64,000 nt of DNA from Mucilaginibacter sp. UR6-1 (GCF_020880975.1 NZ_JAJIWP010000003.1:186001-250000), one strand, 5' to 3'; positions 1 through 8,637 are shown, numbered from the stretch's first letter. Notes: generated by a model from the sequence alone, not told the origin. Numbers and translations: made by a program.

Positions 1-1061
1 GTACGCCGCACGTTATCCGCATAAAAATGCCTGAGGATGACAGCATCAGTTTTAAGGATATGATACGCGGCTACGTTAGTTTTGAAACCAACCAGGTTGA
101 TGATAAGGTATTGTTAAAGGCCGATGGTATGCCAACATACCACCTGGCTGTAGTAGTTGATGATTACCTGATGAAGATAACCCACGCCCTGCGTGGCGAG
201 GAGTGGCTGCCATCAGCGCCGGTACACCTTTTACTATGGGAATACCTGGGCTGGAAGGATAGTATGCCGCAATGGGCGCATTTGCCTTTGATATTAAAAC
301 CTGATGGCCACGGCAAGCTGAGCAAGCGCGATGGCGCACGTTTAGGTTTCCCGGTTTATGCAATGAATTGGGAGGATCAAAAAACAGGCGAGCTTACCCC
401 GGGTTTCCGTGAACTGGGCTTTTTGCCCGAGGCTTTCCTGAACCTGCTGGCTATGCTGGGCTGGAATGATGGTACCGACCAGGAAGTATTTTCGCTGGAT
501 GAACTGGTTGAAAAATTCAGCATGGAGCGTGTGAGCAAGGCCGGAGCCAAGTTTGATTTTGAGAAAGCCAAGTGGTTTAATGCCGAGTGGATAAAAAAGC
601 TTGATGCAGAAAGCTTAAAGCAAAAAGTTAAAGCGGTATTTGCTGATAAAGGCATCACTGTTAGTGATGATGCCAAATTGCTGAAAGTTATCGAGCTGGT
701 TAAAGACCGTTGTGTATTGCTGACGGATTTCTACGCCCAGGGCGCTTACTTTTTTGAGCAACCTGCGGAATATGACCTCAACGCCGTTAAACCAAAATGG
801 ACAGATGCTAAAACCGATTTTTTTAAGGAGCTAAAGGCTAAATATACCACTGCTGATGCTTGGCAGGCAACTGATCTGGAAGCTCAGTTTAAAGAATTTA
901 CCAACGAAAAGGGTTTTAAGATAGGCGATGTAATGCTGCCTTTCCGTATTATGCTGGTAGGTGGCAAATTCGGTCCGCATGTTTTTGATATTGCCGAGAT
1001 GCTTGGCCGGGATGAAACGGTGGTGAGGATTGAGAAGGCTTTGGAGGCGTTTACGGCGTAA
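1..1061 (+). CDS. gltX: glutamyl-tRNA synthetase, 3' part (5' end outside window)
   Basis: Class I aminoacyl-tRNA synthetase that charges tRNA-Glu with glutamate in the cytoplasm. The frame is open from base 3, ahead of the first ATG at 27, and reads TPHVIRIKMPEDD, so the gene starts upstream of the window and only about 352 residues are present. The visible part covers the end of the Rossmann catalytic core, including a KLSKRDG sequence that is the KMSKS-type ATP loop (about bases 315-335), followed by the helical C-terminal anticodon-binding region. The HIGH motif lies outside the window. A GC-rich hairpin follows the stop codon. Confidence 0.97.
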   Translation, partial: TPHVIRIKMPEDDSISFKDMIRGYVSFETNQVDDKVLLKADGMPTYHLAVVVDDYLMKITHALRGEEWLPSAPVHLLLWEYLGWKDSMPQWAHLPLILKPDGHGKLSKRDGARLGFPVYAMNWEDQKTGELTPGFRELGFLPEAFLNLLAMLGWNDGTDQEVFSLDELVEKFSMERVSKAGAKFDFEKAKWFNAEWIKKLDAESLKQKVKAVFADKGITVSDDAKLLKVIELVKDRCVLLTDFYAQGAYFFEQPAEYDLNAVKPKWTDAKTDFFKELKAKYTTADAWQATDLEAQFKEFTNEKGFKIGDVMLPFRIMLVGGKFGPHVFDIAEMLGRDETVVRIEKALEAFTA

Positions 1062-1075
1062 AAAACCCCTCCCAA

Positions 1076-1094
1076 CCCTCCCCGGAGGGGAGGG
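1076..1094 (+). terminator. GC-rich hairpin after gltX
   Basis: An 8-bp perfect stem (CCCTCCCC paired with GGGGAGGG) with a 3-nt loop starts 14 bases after the gltX stop and is followed by CTTTAT. Position suits a terminator. The C-rich/G-rich pattern also resembles short palindromic repeats scattered in Bacteroidota intergenic DNA, so a REP-like element is an alternative. Confidence 0.5.
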
Positions 1095-1129
1095 CTTTAT
1101 AAAGTCAATATAAAAATCAAACTGCAATA

Positions 1130-1262
1130 AATTAGCCTTGTTTAGAGTTAGGTATTAACATTAAGATTTTTAAAGCTTTCTAATTTATAGCTTAGCTCTA
1201 AATTAGAGTTTAGGTTTTAGTATTTTAGAGTTTAAAAGCTTAGATATTAGCATTTAGAATTT
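1130..1262. repeat. AT-rich degenerate repeat upstream of lptB
   Basis: This spacer is built from loosely repeated TTAGAGTTTAGG / TATTAGCATTTAG-like words. Similar low-complexity words occur before rbfA (about 37046-37097) and before glyA (about 57645-57680). No ORF or clear promoter was seen in it. Function unknown; it may be a decayed family of intergenic repeats. Confidence 0.4.
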
Positions 1263-1273
1263 ATCCATCCACT

Positions 1274-2014
1274 ATGATCCTGCAGGCAGAGCATTTAATA
1301 AAGAAATATAAGCAGCGTACCGTTGTTAATGATGTATCGTTCAATGTAGCGCAGGGTGAAATTGTGGGTTTGCTGGGGCCTAATGGTGCCGGTAAAACTA
1401 CCTCTTTTTACATGATAGTGGGTTTGATAAAGCCTAACGAAGGCCGTATTATCCTTGACGACCAGGAAATAACCGGCGACCCGATGTATCGCCGTGCGCA
1501 AAAAGGTATTGGTTACCTGGCACAGGAAGCATCGGTGTTCCGTAAACTTTCTGTAGAAGATAATATCAAGGCTGTGCTCGAAATGGGCAAAATGACCAAG
1601 GAGCAGCAACGCGATAAGCTGGAAGAATTAATTGATGAGTTTAGCTTGCATAAAGTACGCAAAAACCGTGGCGACCTGCTATCCGGCGGAGAGCGCCGCC
1701 GTACCGAAATTGCGCGCGCGCTTGCTGCTGAACCTAACTTTATATTGCTGGATGAACCTTTTGCCGGTGTTGACCCTATAGCGGTTGAGGAAATTCAGGC
1801 GATGGTATATAAACTGAAACACCGCAACATCGGTATCCTGATCACTGACCACAACGTGCAGGAAACATTATCCATTACAGACAGGGCCTATTTGCTGTTT
1901 GAAGGAAAAATCCTGGAGTCGGGCGTACCCGAAGTTTTAGCTGAAAATGAAATGGTAAGAAAAGTGTATCTTGGTGCGAACTTTGTGCTTAAGCGCAAGA
2001 GTTTTGCCATTTAA
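1274..2014 (+). CDS. lptB: LPS export ABC transporter ATP-binding protein LptB
   Basis: Cytoplasmic ATPase of the LptB2FG complex, which extracts lipopolysaccharide from the inner membrane and drives it across the periplasmic Lpt bridge. The 246-residue protein has Walker [10 protein letters not shown] near residue 35, the ABC signature LSGGERRR near 140, Walker B ILLDEP near 158 and the switch His in ITDHNV. The sequence around the signature and FAGVDP is typical of LptB rather than other small ABC ATPases. LptC is encoded separately at 44721; LptF/G are not in the window. The GH3-family gene follows after 16 bases and is probably co-transcribed. Confidence 0.95.
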   Translation: MILQAEHLIKKYKQRTVVNDVSFNVAQGEIVGLLGPNGAGKTTSFYMIVGLIKPNEGRIILDDQEITGDPMYRRAQKGIGYLAQEASVFRKLSVEDNIKAVLEMGKMTKEQQRDKLEELIDEFSLHKVRKNRGDLLSGGERRRTEIARALAAEPNFILLDEPFAGVDPIAVEEIQAMVYKLKHRNIGILITDHNVQETLSITDRAYLLFEGKILESGVPEVLAENEMVRKVYLGANFVLKRKSFAI

Positions 2015-2030
2015 CCTAAGATAGACAAGC

Positions 2031-3548
2031 ATGTCCATTTTTAATTCTGTGATCTCCTGGTTCATGAAAAAGCGTATCCACCAGATAGAGCTTTTTATGA
2101 AATACCCCAATGAAGTGCAGGAGGAGTGGTTTGAAAACCTGATAATGGGTGCCGAAAATACCGAGTGGGGTAAAAAGCATCATTATAAATCCATTGAAAA
2201 CCTTAACGATTACCGCGAGCGCGTACCCATCCAAACGTACGACAGCCTGAAGCCATACATCGAGCGAATGCTCAAAGGAGAGCAAAATGTATTGTGGCAG
2301 TCAGAAGTACGGTGGTTCGCCAAATCATCAGGTACCACCAGCGACAGGAGCAAGTTTATCCCCGTAAGTGAAGAAGCTTTAGACGAATGCCATTTTAAGG
2401 GCGGTAAGGATGCGTTGACCATCTACTATAACAATCGGCCTGACGCTAAATTGTTTAGCGGTAAATCGCTCACCATTGGTGGCAGCCAGCAGGTAAGCCA
2501 GTTCAGTCCCGAAACTTCATTTGGTGATCTTTCGGCTGTTATTATGAAAAATCTGCCCTTTTGGGCCGAGTTTGGCCGTACCCCTAATCTGGATATTGCG
2601 CTGCTGGATAATTTTGAGGAAAAAATAGAGAAGATAGCCAAAACCACGCTCGATGTAAACGTTACCGGAATCGGCGGTGTACCTACCTGGAATATTGTAC
2701 TGTTTAACCGCATCCTCGAGATCACAGGTAAGGATAACATGCTTGAGATATGGCCTAATCTTGAATTCTGCTTTCATGGCGGGGTGAGTTTTACGCCGTA
2801 TCGGGAACAGTTCAAAAAGCTGATCCCTACCGATAAGATGTACTACCTGGAAAACTACAATGCCTCCGAAGGTTATTTTGGTATACAGGACAGGGTAGAG
2901 CATGATGATATGCTGCTGATGCTTGATTATGGTATTTTTTACGAGTTTTTGCCCGTAGAGCATATGCACGATGATAACCCGCAGACGCTTACACTTGATG
3001 AGGTAGAGATCGGTAAAAACTACGCGCTGATTATTACTACCAATGCCGGGCTTTGGCGGTACATGATAGGCGATACCGTTAAGTTTACCAGTTTGGCACC
3101 CTACCGTATTCAAATATCAGGACGTACGAAACATTACATCAATACCTTTGGCGAAGAGGTGATTATTGATAATGCCGAGCGCGCGCTTGAAGAAGCCTGT
3201 AAAAGCACCGGTGCTATTATACGCGATTATACCGCCGCCCCGGTTTATTTTGATGGTAAGCAAAGCGGTGCGCATGAGTGGCTGATTGAGTTTGTTAAAG
3301 CTCCGGCCGAGTTTGAGCGTTTTGTAGATATACTGGACGAAACCCTGCGGCAGATCAACTCCGATTATGATGCCAAGCGATTTAAGGATATGGCCCTGCG
3401 CCGCCCGATAGTGCGCCGCGTAGCCGAAGGCACTTTCTTTAACTGGCTTAAAGGGAAAGGCAAACTTGGCGGCCAAAATAAAGTACCCCGCCTGGCTAAT
3501 GACCGCCAGTATGTTGATGCTATTTTACGGATGCTGGAACCGGCATAA
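2031..3548 (+). CDS. GH3 (auxin-responsive promoter) family protein
   Basis: A 505-residue member of the GH3 family, in the ANL adenylating-enzyme superfamily. Plant GH3 enzymes conjugate amino acids to carboxylic acids such as auxin or jasmonate; bacterial members are mostly uncharacterised. Visible motifs are the nucleotide loop SSGTTSDRSKFIP (about residue 100), YNASEGYFGIQ in the middle (the Y-x-x-SEG adenylate motif) and YMIGDTV near residue 345. Length is close to that of other bacterial members. It lies 16 bases after lptB. Substrate cannot be inferred from sequence; amide-bond formation on an acyl acid is an inference from the family. Confidence 0.88.
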   Translation: MSIFNSVISWFMKKRIHQIELFMKYPNEVQEEWFENLIMGAENTEWGKKHHYKSIENLNDYRERVPIQTYDSLKPYIERMLKGEQNVLWQSEVRWFAKSSGTTSDRSKFIPVSEEALDECHFKGGKDALTIYYNNRPDAKLFSGKSLTIGGSQQVSQFSPETSFGDLSAVIMKNLPFWAEFGRTPNLDIALLDNFEEKIEKIAKTTLDVNVTGIGGVPTWNIVLFNRILEITGKDNMLEIWPNLEFCFHGGVSFTPYREQFKKLIPTDKMYYLENYNASEGYFGIQDRVEHDDMLLMLDYGIFYEFLPVEHMHDDNPQTLTLDEVEIGKNYALIITTNAGLWRYMIGDTVKFTSLAPYRIQISGRTKHYINTFGEEVIIDNAERALEEACKSTGAIIRDYTAAPVYFDGKQSGAHEWLIEFVKAPAEFERFVDILDETLRQINSDYDAKRFKDMALRRPIVRRVAEGTFFNWLKGKGKLGGQNKVPRLANDRQYVDAILRMLEPA

Positions 3549-3552
3549 CTCC

Positions 3553-3735
3553 TCACCCCGGCCCTCACCTGAAGGAGAGTGGGTAGGACTAATTTGTCAT
3601 TTCAAATGAAGAGAAATCCGTCGCATTGCTAACCTCACACCCGGCCCTCACCTACGTAGGGCTAATTGTCATTTCGAACGAGGTACGAGGAGAAATCCGT
3701 CGCCTTACTCCCGGGCCTCACCTACAGGAGATGGA
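3553..3735. repeat. cluster of short intergenic direct repeats
   Basis: Three copies of a CCGGCCCTCACCT-like word (near 3558, 3651 and 3712, the last with one change) alternate with two copies of a block GTCATTTC...GAGAAATCCGTCGC (starting near 3597 and 3668). This part of the 439-base spacer after the GH3 gene shows no ORF. The pattern looks like a mosaic of REP-like elements of the kind seen between convergent or spaced genes in Sphingobacteriaceae. Confidence 0.7.
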
Positions 3736-3743
3736 GTTAAAAA

Positions 3744-3831
3744 CACGTCATTGCGAGGTACGAAGCAATCTTTAAAACAGTCCAACACTTATTCGCTAAT
3801 AAGAGATTGCTTCGTACCTCGCAATGACGTG
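3744..3831. repeat. 28-bp perfect inverted repeat (REP/MITE-like hairpin)
   Basis: Left arm 3744-3771 and right arm 3804-3831 are exact reverse complements over 28 bp, separated by 32 bases. The arm core is TCATTGCGAGGTACGAAGC. A transcript could form a strong hairpin. No T-run follows the right arm, so a simple terminator is less likely than a repeat element. The related block GAACGAGGTACGAGGAG near 3675 shares the GAGGTACGA core, suggesting a common repeat family. Confidence 0.8.
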
Positions 3832-3987
3832 GTGAAAAATTGTATTGGTTAATGCGGGTTTCTAACTGTTAATAACCTCAATATGTGGATAAAATAAATC
3901 TGAAATTACGATTAACTTATTTGCTTTAACGCAGTCTTAATAATCAGATAATATTGATTTGCTGATATTTGTAAAAATTTATTTACC

Positions 3988-4098
3988 ATGAATTTTGAAA
4001 TTGCTTACCTGATTGTGATAGCGTTGCTGGGGCTTACCGGTATCTTTTATCTCAGTCCGTACGAGTTAAGTGTTAATGAGGATGAGGATAACGAGTGA
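3988..4098 (+). CDS. 36-residue single-span membrane microprotein
   Basis: Small ORF reading MNFEIAYLIVIALLGLTGIF as one hydrophobic segment (residues 5-22), then a short loop and an acidic tail rich in E and D (VNEDEDNE). It stops 74 bases before the LpxH-like gene, on the same strand. No family recognised. A start ATG, a coherent membrane span and a charged tail support coding, but at this length chance cannot be excluded. A role linked to the downstream envelope enzymes would be inference only. Confidence 0.5.
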   Translation: MNFEIAYLIVIALLGLTGIFYLSPYELSVNEDEDNE

Positions 4099-4172
4099 AC
4101 GTTATATCTTTTTCTGAAAGGCCGGCGTATAAGCATATACCGGCATAAAAATTTTTCTCCCGAGTTTGATCA

Positions 4173-5027
4173 ATGGCAAAACGCGAAGTTGATATAGCGG
4201 TAATATCTGATGTGCACCTGGGTACCTATGGCTGCCATGCTAAGGAATTACTTAAATACTTAAAAAGTATCAAGCCCAGGGCGCTGGTATTGAATGGCGA
4301 TATTATTGATATCTGGCAGTTCAGTAAATCGTACTGGCCCGAGGCGCATATGAAGGTGGTACGCCGTATACTAAAATTTGTTACCGAAGGCGTGCCCGTA
4401 TATTACCTTACCGGCAACCATGATGAAATGCTGCGTAAGTTTGCCGATTTTGATTTGGGCGCGTTTCAACTTCTCAATAAAATAGTGCTTGATGTGGATG
4501 GCAAAAAAGCCTGGATTTTTCATGGCGACGTGTTTGACGTTACCATGCAGCACTCCAAATGGCTGGCCAAACTGGGCGCTATAGGGTATGATTCACTTAT
4601 TTTGCTTAATAGCCTTACCAACTGGTTTCTGAAACTGATAGGCAGGCCAAAAATGAGCTTTTCGCAAAAGGTAAAGGCTAAGTTTAAGGACGCCGTAAAA
4701 TTCATTAACCACTTTGAGCAAACCGCGGCCGACCTTGCCGTTGATAAAAAATACGATTACGTGATATGCGGCCATATACACCATGCCGAGATCAGGCGCA
4801 TCAATTCAACCGAGGGAACGGGCTCAGTATTGTATCTTAACTCGGGCGATTGGGTGGAGAGCCTTACCGCGCTGGAGTACAGCCAGGGTGAATGGAAAAT
4901 TTTCAGATACAAACCTGAAGATTTTACCGATGAGCTTACAACCGATGATGAAACTGACAATGAGGATCTTTCGCAACGGCTGGATGTGAATGTATTGTTA
5001 GAAAAATTCAGACAAGAGCAACAGTAA
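4173..5027 (+). CDS. UDP-2,3-diacylglucosamine diphosphatase-like metallophosphoesterase
   Basis: A 284-residue calcineurin-like phosphoesterase of the LpxH-related group. The dimetal ligand blocks are all present: SDVHLG (residues 12-17), NGDIID (about 41-46), TGNHDE (about 80-85), a FHGD block and GHIHH (200-204). LpxH hydrolyses UDP-2,3-diacylglucosamine to lipid X in lipid A synthesis; this subgroup is often annotated as such but has divergent sequence and a long acidic C-terminal tail, so the exact substrate is uncertain. A glycosyltransferase gene follows after 44 bases, suggesting a shared glycolipid role. Confidence 0.8.
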   Translation: MAKREVDIAVISDVHLGTYGCHAKELLKYLKSIKPRALVLNGDIIDIWQFSKSYWPEAHMKVVRRILKFVTEGVPVYYLTGNHDEMLRKFADFDLGAFQLLNKIVLDVDGKKAWIFHGDVFDVTMQHSKWLAKLGAIGYDSLILLNSLTNWFLKLIGRPKMSFSQKVKAKFKDAVKFINHFEQTAADLAVDKKYDYVICGHIHHAEIRRINSTEGTGSVLYLNSGDWVESLTALEYSQGEWKIFRYKPEDFTDELTTDDETDNEDLSQRLDVNVLLEKFRQEQQ

Positions 5028-5071
5028 TTGCTAAGCACCAATTTGTTTGTTACCTTGAGCCCGGCATTAAT

Positions 5072-6058
5072 ATGAAGATACTTTATGCGATACAGGGAAC
5101 AGGCAACGGGCACATTAGCCGTGCGCGGGAAATAGTTCCTCTTTTACAGCAACATGGCGAAGTTGATTTGCTGGTGAGCGGCACCGAGGCCGAGGTGAGC
5201 CTGTCGCAACCACTGAAATACCGTTTTCATGGTTTCAGTTTTATTTTTGGTAAAAAGGGCGGGGTTGATAAATGGGCCACCTTTAAAACCATGAATTTGA
5301 AACAGCTATGGAAAGATATACACCGGTTGCCACTTAATGAATACGATTTGATAGTGAACGATTTTGAACCGGTAAGCGCCTGGGCCTGCAAGGTGCAAAA
5401 GTTGCCATCGGTATCATTGAGCCATCAATGTTCATTTATCTCTCAAAACACACCACGGCCACCGAAATGGAACTATGCCGAATGGCTATTTAAATATTAC
5501 TCGCCTACTACACACCACATAGGTTTTCACTTTGAGCGATATGCCGATTTTATACATACCCCGGTTATCCGCAGTGAAATAAGGGCAATGGAAACAAGTA
5601 ACCTGGGGCATTACTCGGTATACCTGCCTGCTTACCAGGATAAAACCCTGCTTAAATACCTGAGCCAGGTAAAGGATGTGGAATGGCATGTGTTCTCAAA
5701 ACGGCAAAAGCAACCGCTGCGTGAAGGTAACGTGCAGATTTTCCCGGTAAATAATGAGGCGTTCAATAAAAGCCTTGCCACCTGCGAGGGGTTGCTCACC
5801 GGTGGTGGTTTCGAGGGGCCTGCCGAAGCGTTATACCTGCAAAAAAAGGTGATGATGATACCCATGCGCGGGCAGTTTGAGCAGCAATGCAATGCGCTGG
5901 CAGCCTCAAAAATGGGCGTACCGGTAGTAAATGCTATTGATCAGCAATTTACCGGTGCTTTAAGCGAATGGGTAAACCACGGCAAGGTGGTGCAGGTTAA
6001 CTTTCCGGATGAAACCGCGCGGATAGTTGCCGGTATGGTTAAGCAATATGCCCGCTAA
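5072..6058 (+). CDS. glycosyltransferase family protein (GT-B/MurG-like fold)
   Basis: A 328-residue putative glycosyltransferase. The N-terminus reads MKILYAIQGTGNGH; the glycine-rich loop with GH (residues 9-14) is the acceptor/phosphate-side signature of GT28/MurG-like enzymes. A second glycine block GGGFEGPAEAL begins at residue 244, where the UDP-sugar donor site lies in the family. There is no signal peptide or clear membrane span, so action at the cytoplasmic face is likely. It follows the LpxH-like gene on the same strand. Donor and acceptor are unknown. Its stop lies one base from the converging response-regulator gene. Confidence 0.75.
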   Translation: MKILYAIQGTGNGHISRAREIVPLLQQHGEVDLLVSGTEAEVSLSQPLKYRFHGFSFIFGKKGGVDKWATFKTMNLKQLWKDIHRLPLNEYDLIVNDFEPVSAWACKVQKLPSVSLSHQCSFISQNTPRPPKWNYAEWLFKYYSPTTHHIGFHFERYADFIHTPVIRSEIRAMETSNLGHYSVYLPAYQDKTLLKYLSQVKDVEWHVFSKRQKQPLREGNVQIFPVNNEAFNKSLATCEGLLTGGGFEGPAEALYLQKKVMMIPMRGQFEQQCNALAASKMGVPVVNAIDQQFTGALSEWVNHGKVVQVNFPDETARIVAGMVKQYAR

Positions 6059-6059
6059 C

Positions 6060-6443
6060 TCAGGCAGACATGGTTTTTGTTGCCTTATCACCCAAAAGGC
6101 TGCTTACAATAAAGATCACATAATTAATATCAAAAGGCTTTTTGATATAGGCATCAGCTCCGCATTCGTTAGCAATATGCTCAATATCCATAGCGGCAGA
6201 CATTAGTACCACAGGTATATTGCGCATCGCGATGCTTGATTTCATGGTTTTGCAGTAATGGCTGCCTCGCTCGGCTCCAAGCCATTCGTCAATCAATACC
6301 ACGTCAGGTTTAAGCTGATCGGCGTAAGCCAGCATTGAGCTATCACTACCGGTAATAACCTCATAGCCTGCATCTTCCAGTACGTACTCCAGCACGTCCA
6401 GAATATCCTTGTCATCTTCAATGACCAATATTTTAGTTGCCAT
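6060..6443 (-). CDS. single-domain response regulator (receiver only)
   Basis: A 127-residue CheY-like receiver with no output domain. Acidic pocket IEDDKD (residues 8-13), phosphoacceptor D52 in VLIDEW, switch Ser82 in VLMSA and Lys101/102 in IKKPF are all present. After D52 comes EWLG rather than the usual hydrophobic-Met-Pro. The ATG at 6443 is chosen over a TTG at 6458 because MATKILVIEDD fits the receiver start. An exact TAnnTTTG box lies 12 bases upstream. No partner kinase is adjacent; the hybrid kinase at 58992 is a possible but unsupported partner. Confidence 0.9.
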   Translation of the reverse strand: MATKILVIEDDKDILDVLEYVLEDAGYEVITGSDSSMLAYADQLKPDVVLIDEWLGAERGSHYCKTMKSSIAMRNIPVVLMSAAMDIEHIANECGADAYIKKPFDINYVIFIVSSLLGDKATKTMSA

Positions 6444-6455
6444 AATTAGGGGCGG

Positions 6456-6463
6456 CAAAGATA
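6456..6463 (-). promoter_or_regulatory. -7 box TATCTTTG for response regulator
   Basis: Exact match to the Bacteroidota TAnnTTTG element on the minus strand, 12 bases before the ATG at 6443. No clear TTTG -33 element at the expected spacing. Confidence 0.45.
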
Positions 6464-6520
6464 TAAACTTTATTTATAATTAAAAATATTGTTTTTGTAG
6501 AAATTTTGTAAGGTTTTATT

Positions 6521-7240
6521 TTATTTATACAGGGTAGCTACGGTACCTGCAAATAGGTCTATCCATGCCTTATACATCAGTGCCGAAGGGTGCAACCCAT
6601 CATTGGCTATTAGCTCCGGTTTTGCAGTTGCCTGGCGCGATATGGGGGTAATATCAATATAAGCGATACCCATATTTTCGGTTTCCGCTTTGTTGATGGC
6701 ATTATACTGGTCAATCTCGCGGGCTATCTTTTCCCTGTCGGAATTTTGGGCGAAAGGCGTTACGCTGTAATCAGGTATCGACAATACAAAAACATGCGCC
6801 TTATTATTACCGGCATAATTAAGGGCGGTGTTGAGTAATTTTTTAAATTCAGTACGATAGGTGTCAATATTATATCCCCTGTACTGGTTATTAACCCCGA
6901 TGAGTAAAGTTACCAGATTAAACGTACCTGTAGGTTTTTGCTGATCTATAGCTTGTATAAGTTCATCCGTCGTCCAGCCGGTACGTGCAATAATTTGCGG
7001 CTTGTTAAATTGCAAACCGTATTGCGGCATACGGGTAATTAACTGGTTCGGAAAGTTTTTGTCGGCTTCAACAGCTTCGCCAATGGTGTACGAGTCGCCG
7101 AGGGCAAGGTAGGTAAGCCCGCTGCGTAAGGTATCAGTTGCTGGCGGAGTGGTTACGTTATTCGGGGTTTCCATATTGGTTTGCCGCTTATCGCACGCGG
7201 TGAGGCTAAGCAACGTAAAAGCAAGGGTAATTATCTTCAT
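6521..7240 (-). CDS. SGNH/GDSL-type esterase lipoprotein
   Basis: A 239-residue secreted hydrolase. The N-terminus is a lipoprotein signal ending LSLTAC with Cys16. SGNH blocks are visible: GDSYT with nucleophile Ser50, IGVNNQ (the Asn block) and NDGLHPS carrying the catalytic Asp/His near the C-terminus. The family cleaves acyl or acetyl esters from lipids and sugars; substrate is unknown. It is the last gene of a minus-strand run: its ATG overlaps the lipB stop by 4 bases, indicating translational coupling. Confidence 0.88.
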   Translation of the reverse strand: MKIITLAFTLLSLTACDKRQTNMETPNNVTTPPATDTLRSGLTYLALGDSYTIGEAVEADKNFPNQLITRMPQYGLQFNKPQIIARTGWTTDELIQAIDQQKPTGTFNLVTLLIGVNNQYRGYNIDTYRTEFKKLLNTALNYAGNNKAHVFVLSIPDYSVTPFAQNSDREKIAREIDQYNAINKAETENMGIAYIDITPISRQATAKPELIANDGLHPSALMYKAWIDLFAGTVATLYK

Positions 7241-7959
7241 ATCATCTCCATACCAAAAAGTACGGAAATGTGGTGTTTAAGGATTTCTTTAGCTTTACTT
7301 ATATCTACTTGTTCGCCAAGCTCGTGCTGCATACTGGTAACAGCTTTGTCATCAATGCCGCAGGGTACTATATTTTTAAAATAATCCAGATCGGTATTTA
7401 CGTTAAATGCCAGGCCGTGCATGGTAACCCAACGGCTGCAGCGTACGCCCATGGCGCATATCTTGCGGGCCTTTTCGTTATCTGCATCAAGCCAAACGCC
7501 GGTATAGCCCGGGTAGCGTTCGCCTTTCAGGCCAAAATCAGCCATGGTAAGTATAACGGCCTCTTCAAGAGTGCGCAGGTACAGGTGTATGTCGGTAAAA
7601 AAGTTGTCAAGGTCAAGTATCGGGTAGCTTACAATTTGCCCCGGCCCGTGGTAGGTAATATCGCCGCCGCGGTTAATAGGGTAGTACGAGGCCTGTTTTT
7701 CTTTAAGCTGAGCTTCATTTAATAATAAATGCTCAGGCTTGCCGCTTTTGCCCAAAGTATATACATGCGGATGTTCGCAAAACACCAGGTAATTGTTGGT
7801 GAGTGTTTTCTCCTCATAATTATCTCCTGCGCTTACCATGCGGTTACGCAGCTCCATTTTAAGGTTTACGGTTTCGGCAAAAAGAGTTTCCTGTCTGTCC
7901 CAGGCCTTTTTATAATCAATCAGCCCCCAATCCTGTAAAATAACCTTCTTATTCTTCAT
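7237..7959 (-). CDS. lipB: lipoyl(octanoyl) transferase LipB
   Basis: Transfers octanoate from octanoyl-ACP to lipoyl domains of 2-oxoacid dehydrogenases and GcvH, the first step of lipoate synthesis. The 240-residue protein has the family blocks NRGGDITYHGPGQ, the catalytic-Lys region KICAMGVRCSRWVTMHG and PCGI with the acyl-accepting Cys. It overlaps the upstream PPTase gene by 11 bases and the downstream esterase by 4. Co-expression with a phosphopantetheinyl transferase is coherent, since LipB's donor is acyl carrier protein, which needs a PPTase to be active. Confidence 0.96.
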   Translation of the reverse strand: MKNKKVILQDWGLIDYKKAWDRQETLFAETVNLKMELRNRMVSAGDNYEEKTLTNNYLVFCEHPHVYTLGKSGKPEHLLLNEAQLKEKQASYYPINRGGDITYHGPGQIVSYPILDLDNFFTDIHLYLRTLEEAVILTMADFGLKGERYPGYTGVWLDADNEKARKICAMGVRCSRWVTMHGLAFNVNTDLDYFKNIVPCGIDDKAVTSMQHELGEQVDISKAKEILKHHISVLFGMEMI

Positions 7960-8602
7960 TGCCGTCCTGTATAACGTAACCTATCATATAATCCTCATAT
8001 TGCTGATAGCCTACCTTGTAATCTATCTTAACATTGCCCTTATCAAGCACCGCGTTAACCACGCCGTGCCCTTCAAAGCTAAAGGGCTCCAATAAAATAT
8101 TATCTAAAAATGATACGGTTTTTTGGCCGTAGCATTTATATACTGCCTCCTTAACGCACCAGCAAACATAAAGCTCCTCAATTTTGCGGCGCTCGCTAAT
8201 AAAATCAAGCTCTTCGGGGCGCATAAATTTGTGGGCAATGCGTTCCACCTTTTGCTTTACCTGTTCAATATCAATACCCACCTGGTACCTGCGGCTTATC
8301 ATAACGGCAGCATAATCAAACGAGTGGCTGAATGATATGTAGTAGGGGTGGTTTACCAGGTATGGTTTTCCGTGCACATCAACCTTGCAGTCAATATACT
8401 CATCGGTACTTAACATGGTGCGTAGCAGCACGCGTGTGCCCAGCCAGTGCAGGTGGCGCTTGCTGTTGCCAAGGCTGTCAAAAACGGCCTTTTCATCATC
8501 CTTTAACTGTAGCTTAACGTACAGGTCATCTGCCGCTTCCTCAATTTTCCAGAGGGCAAATTCTGTGTCATCATCAATACGTTGCCTGTACGCTATAGCC
8601 AT
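7949..8602 (-). CDS. 4'-phosphopantetheinyl transferase superfamily protein
   Basis: A 217-residue Sfp-type PPTase, about twice the length of AcpS. It moves the phosphopantetheine arm of CoA to a Ser of carrier proteins. Motifs are FSHSFDYAAV (P1/P2 region), GIDIEQV (Mg-binding Asp/Glu) and WCVKEAVYKCYG (the W-x-x-KEA-x-K block). First gene of the PPTase-lipB-esterase run. Whether it serves fatty acid ACP or a secondary-metabolite synthase is not visible; no polyketide or NRPS genes are in the window. Confidence 0.9.
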   Translation of the reverse strand: MAIAYRQRIDDDTEFALWKIEEAADDLYVKLQLKDDEKAVFDSLGNSKRHLHWLGTRVLLRTMLSTDEYIDCKVDVHGKPYLVNHPYYISFSHSFDYAAVMISRRYQVGIDIEQVKQKVERIAHKFMRPEELDFISERRKIEELYVCWCVKEAVYKCYGQKTVSFLDNILLEPFSFEGHGVVNAVLDKGNVKIDYKVGYQQYEDYMIGYVIQDGNEE

Positions 8603-8637
8603 AAATGTAAAGGTGCAATTTGAAAGGCAAAATTATA

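Noticed and set aside
2517..3113. 198-codon minus-strand ORF antisense to the GH3-family gene
   Set aside because: The plus strand carries conserved GH3 motifs over the same bases; no recognisable domain on the minus strand.
7270..7722. 150-codon plus-strand ORF antisense to lipB
   Set aside because: Fully inside the well-conserved lipB gene; shadow frame.
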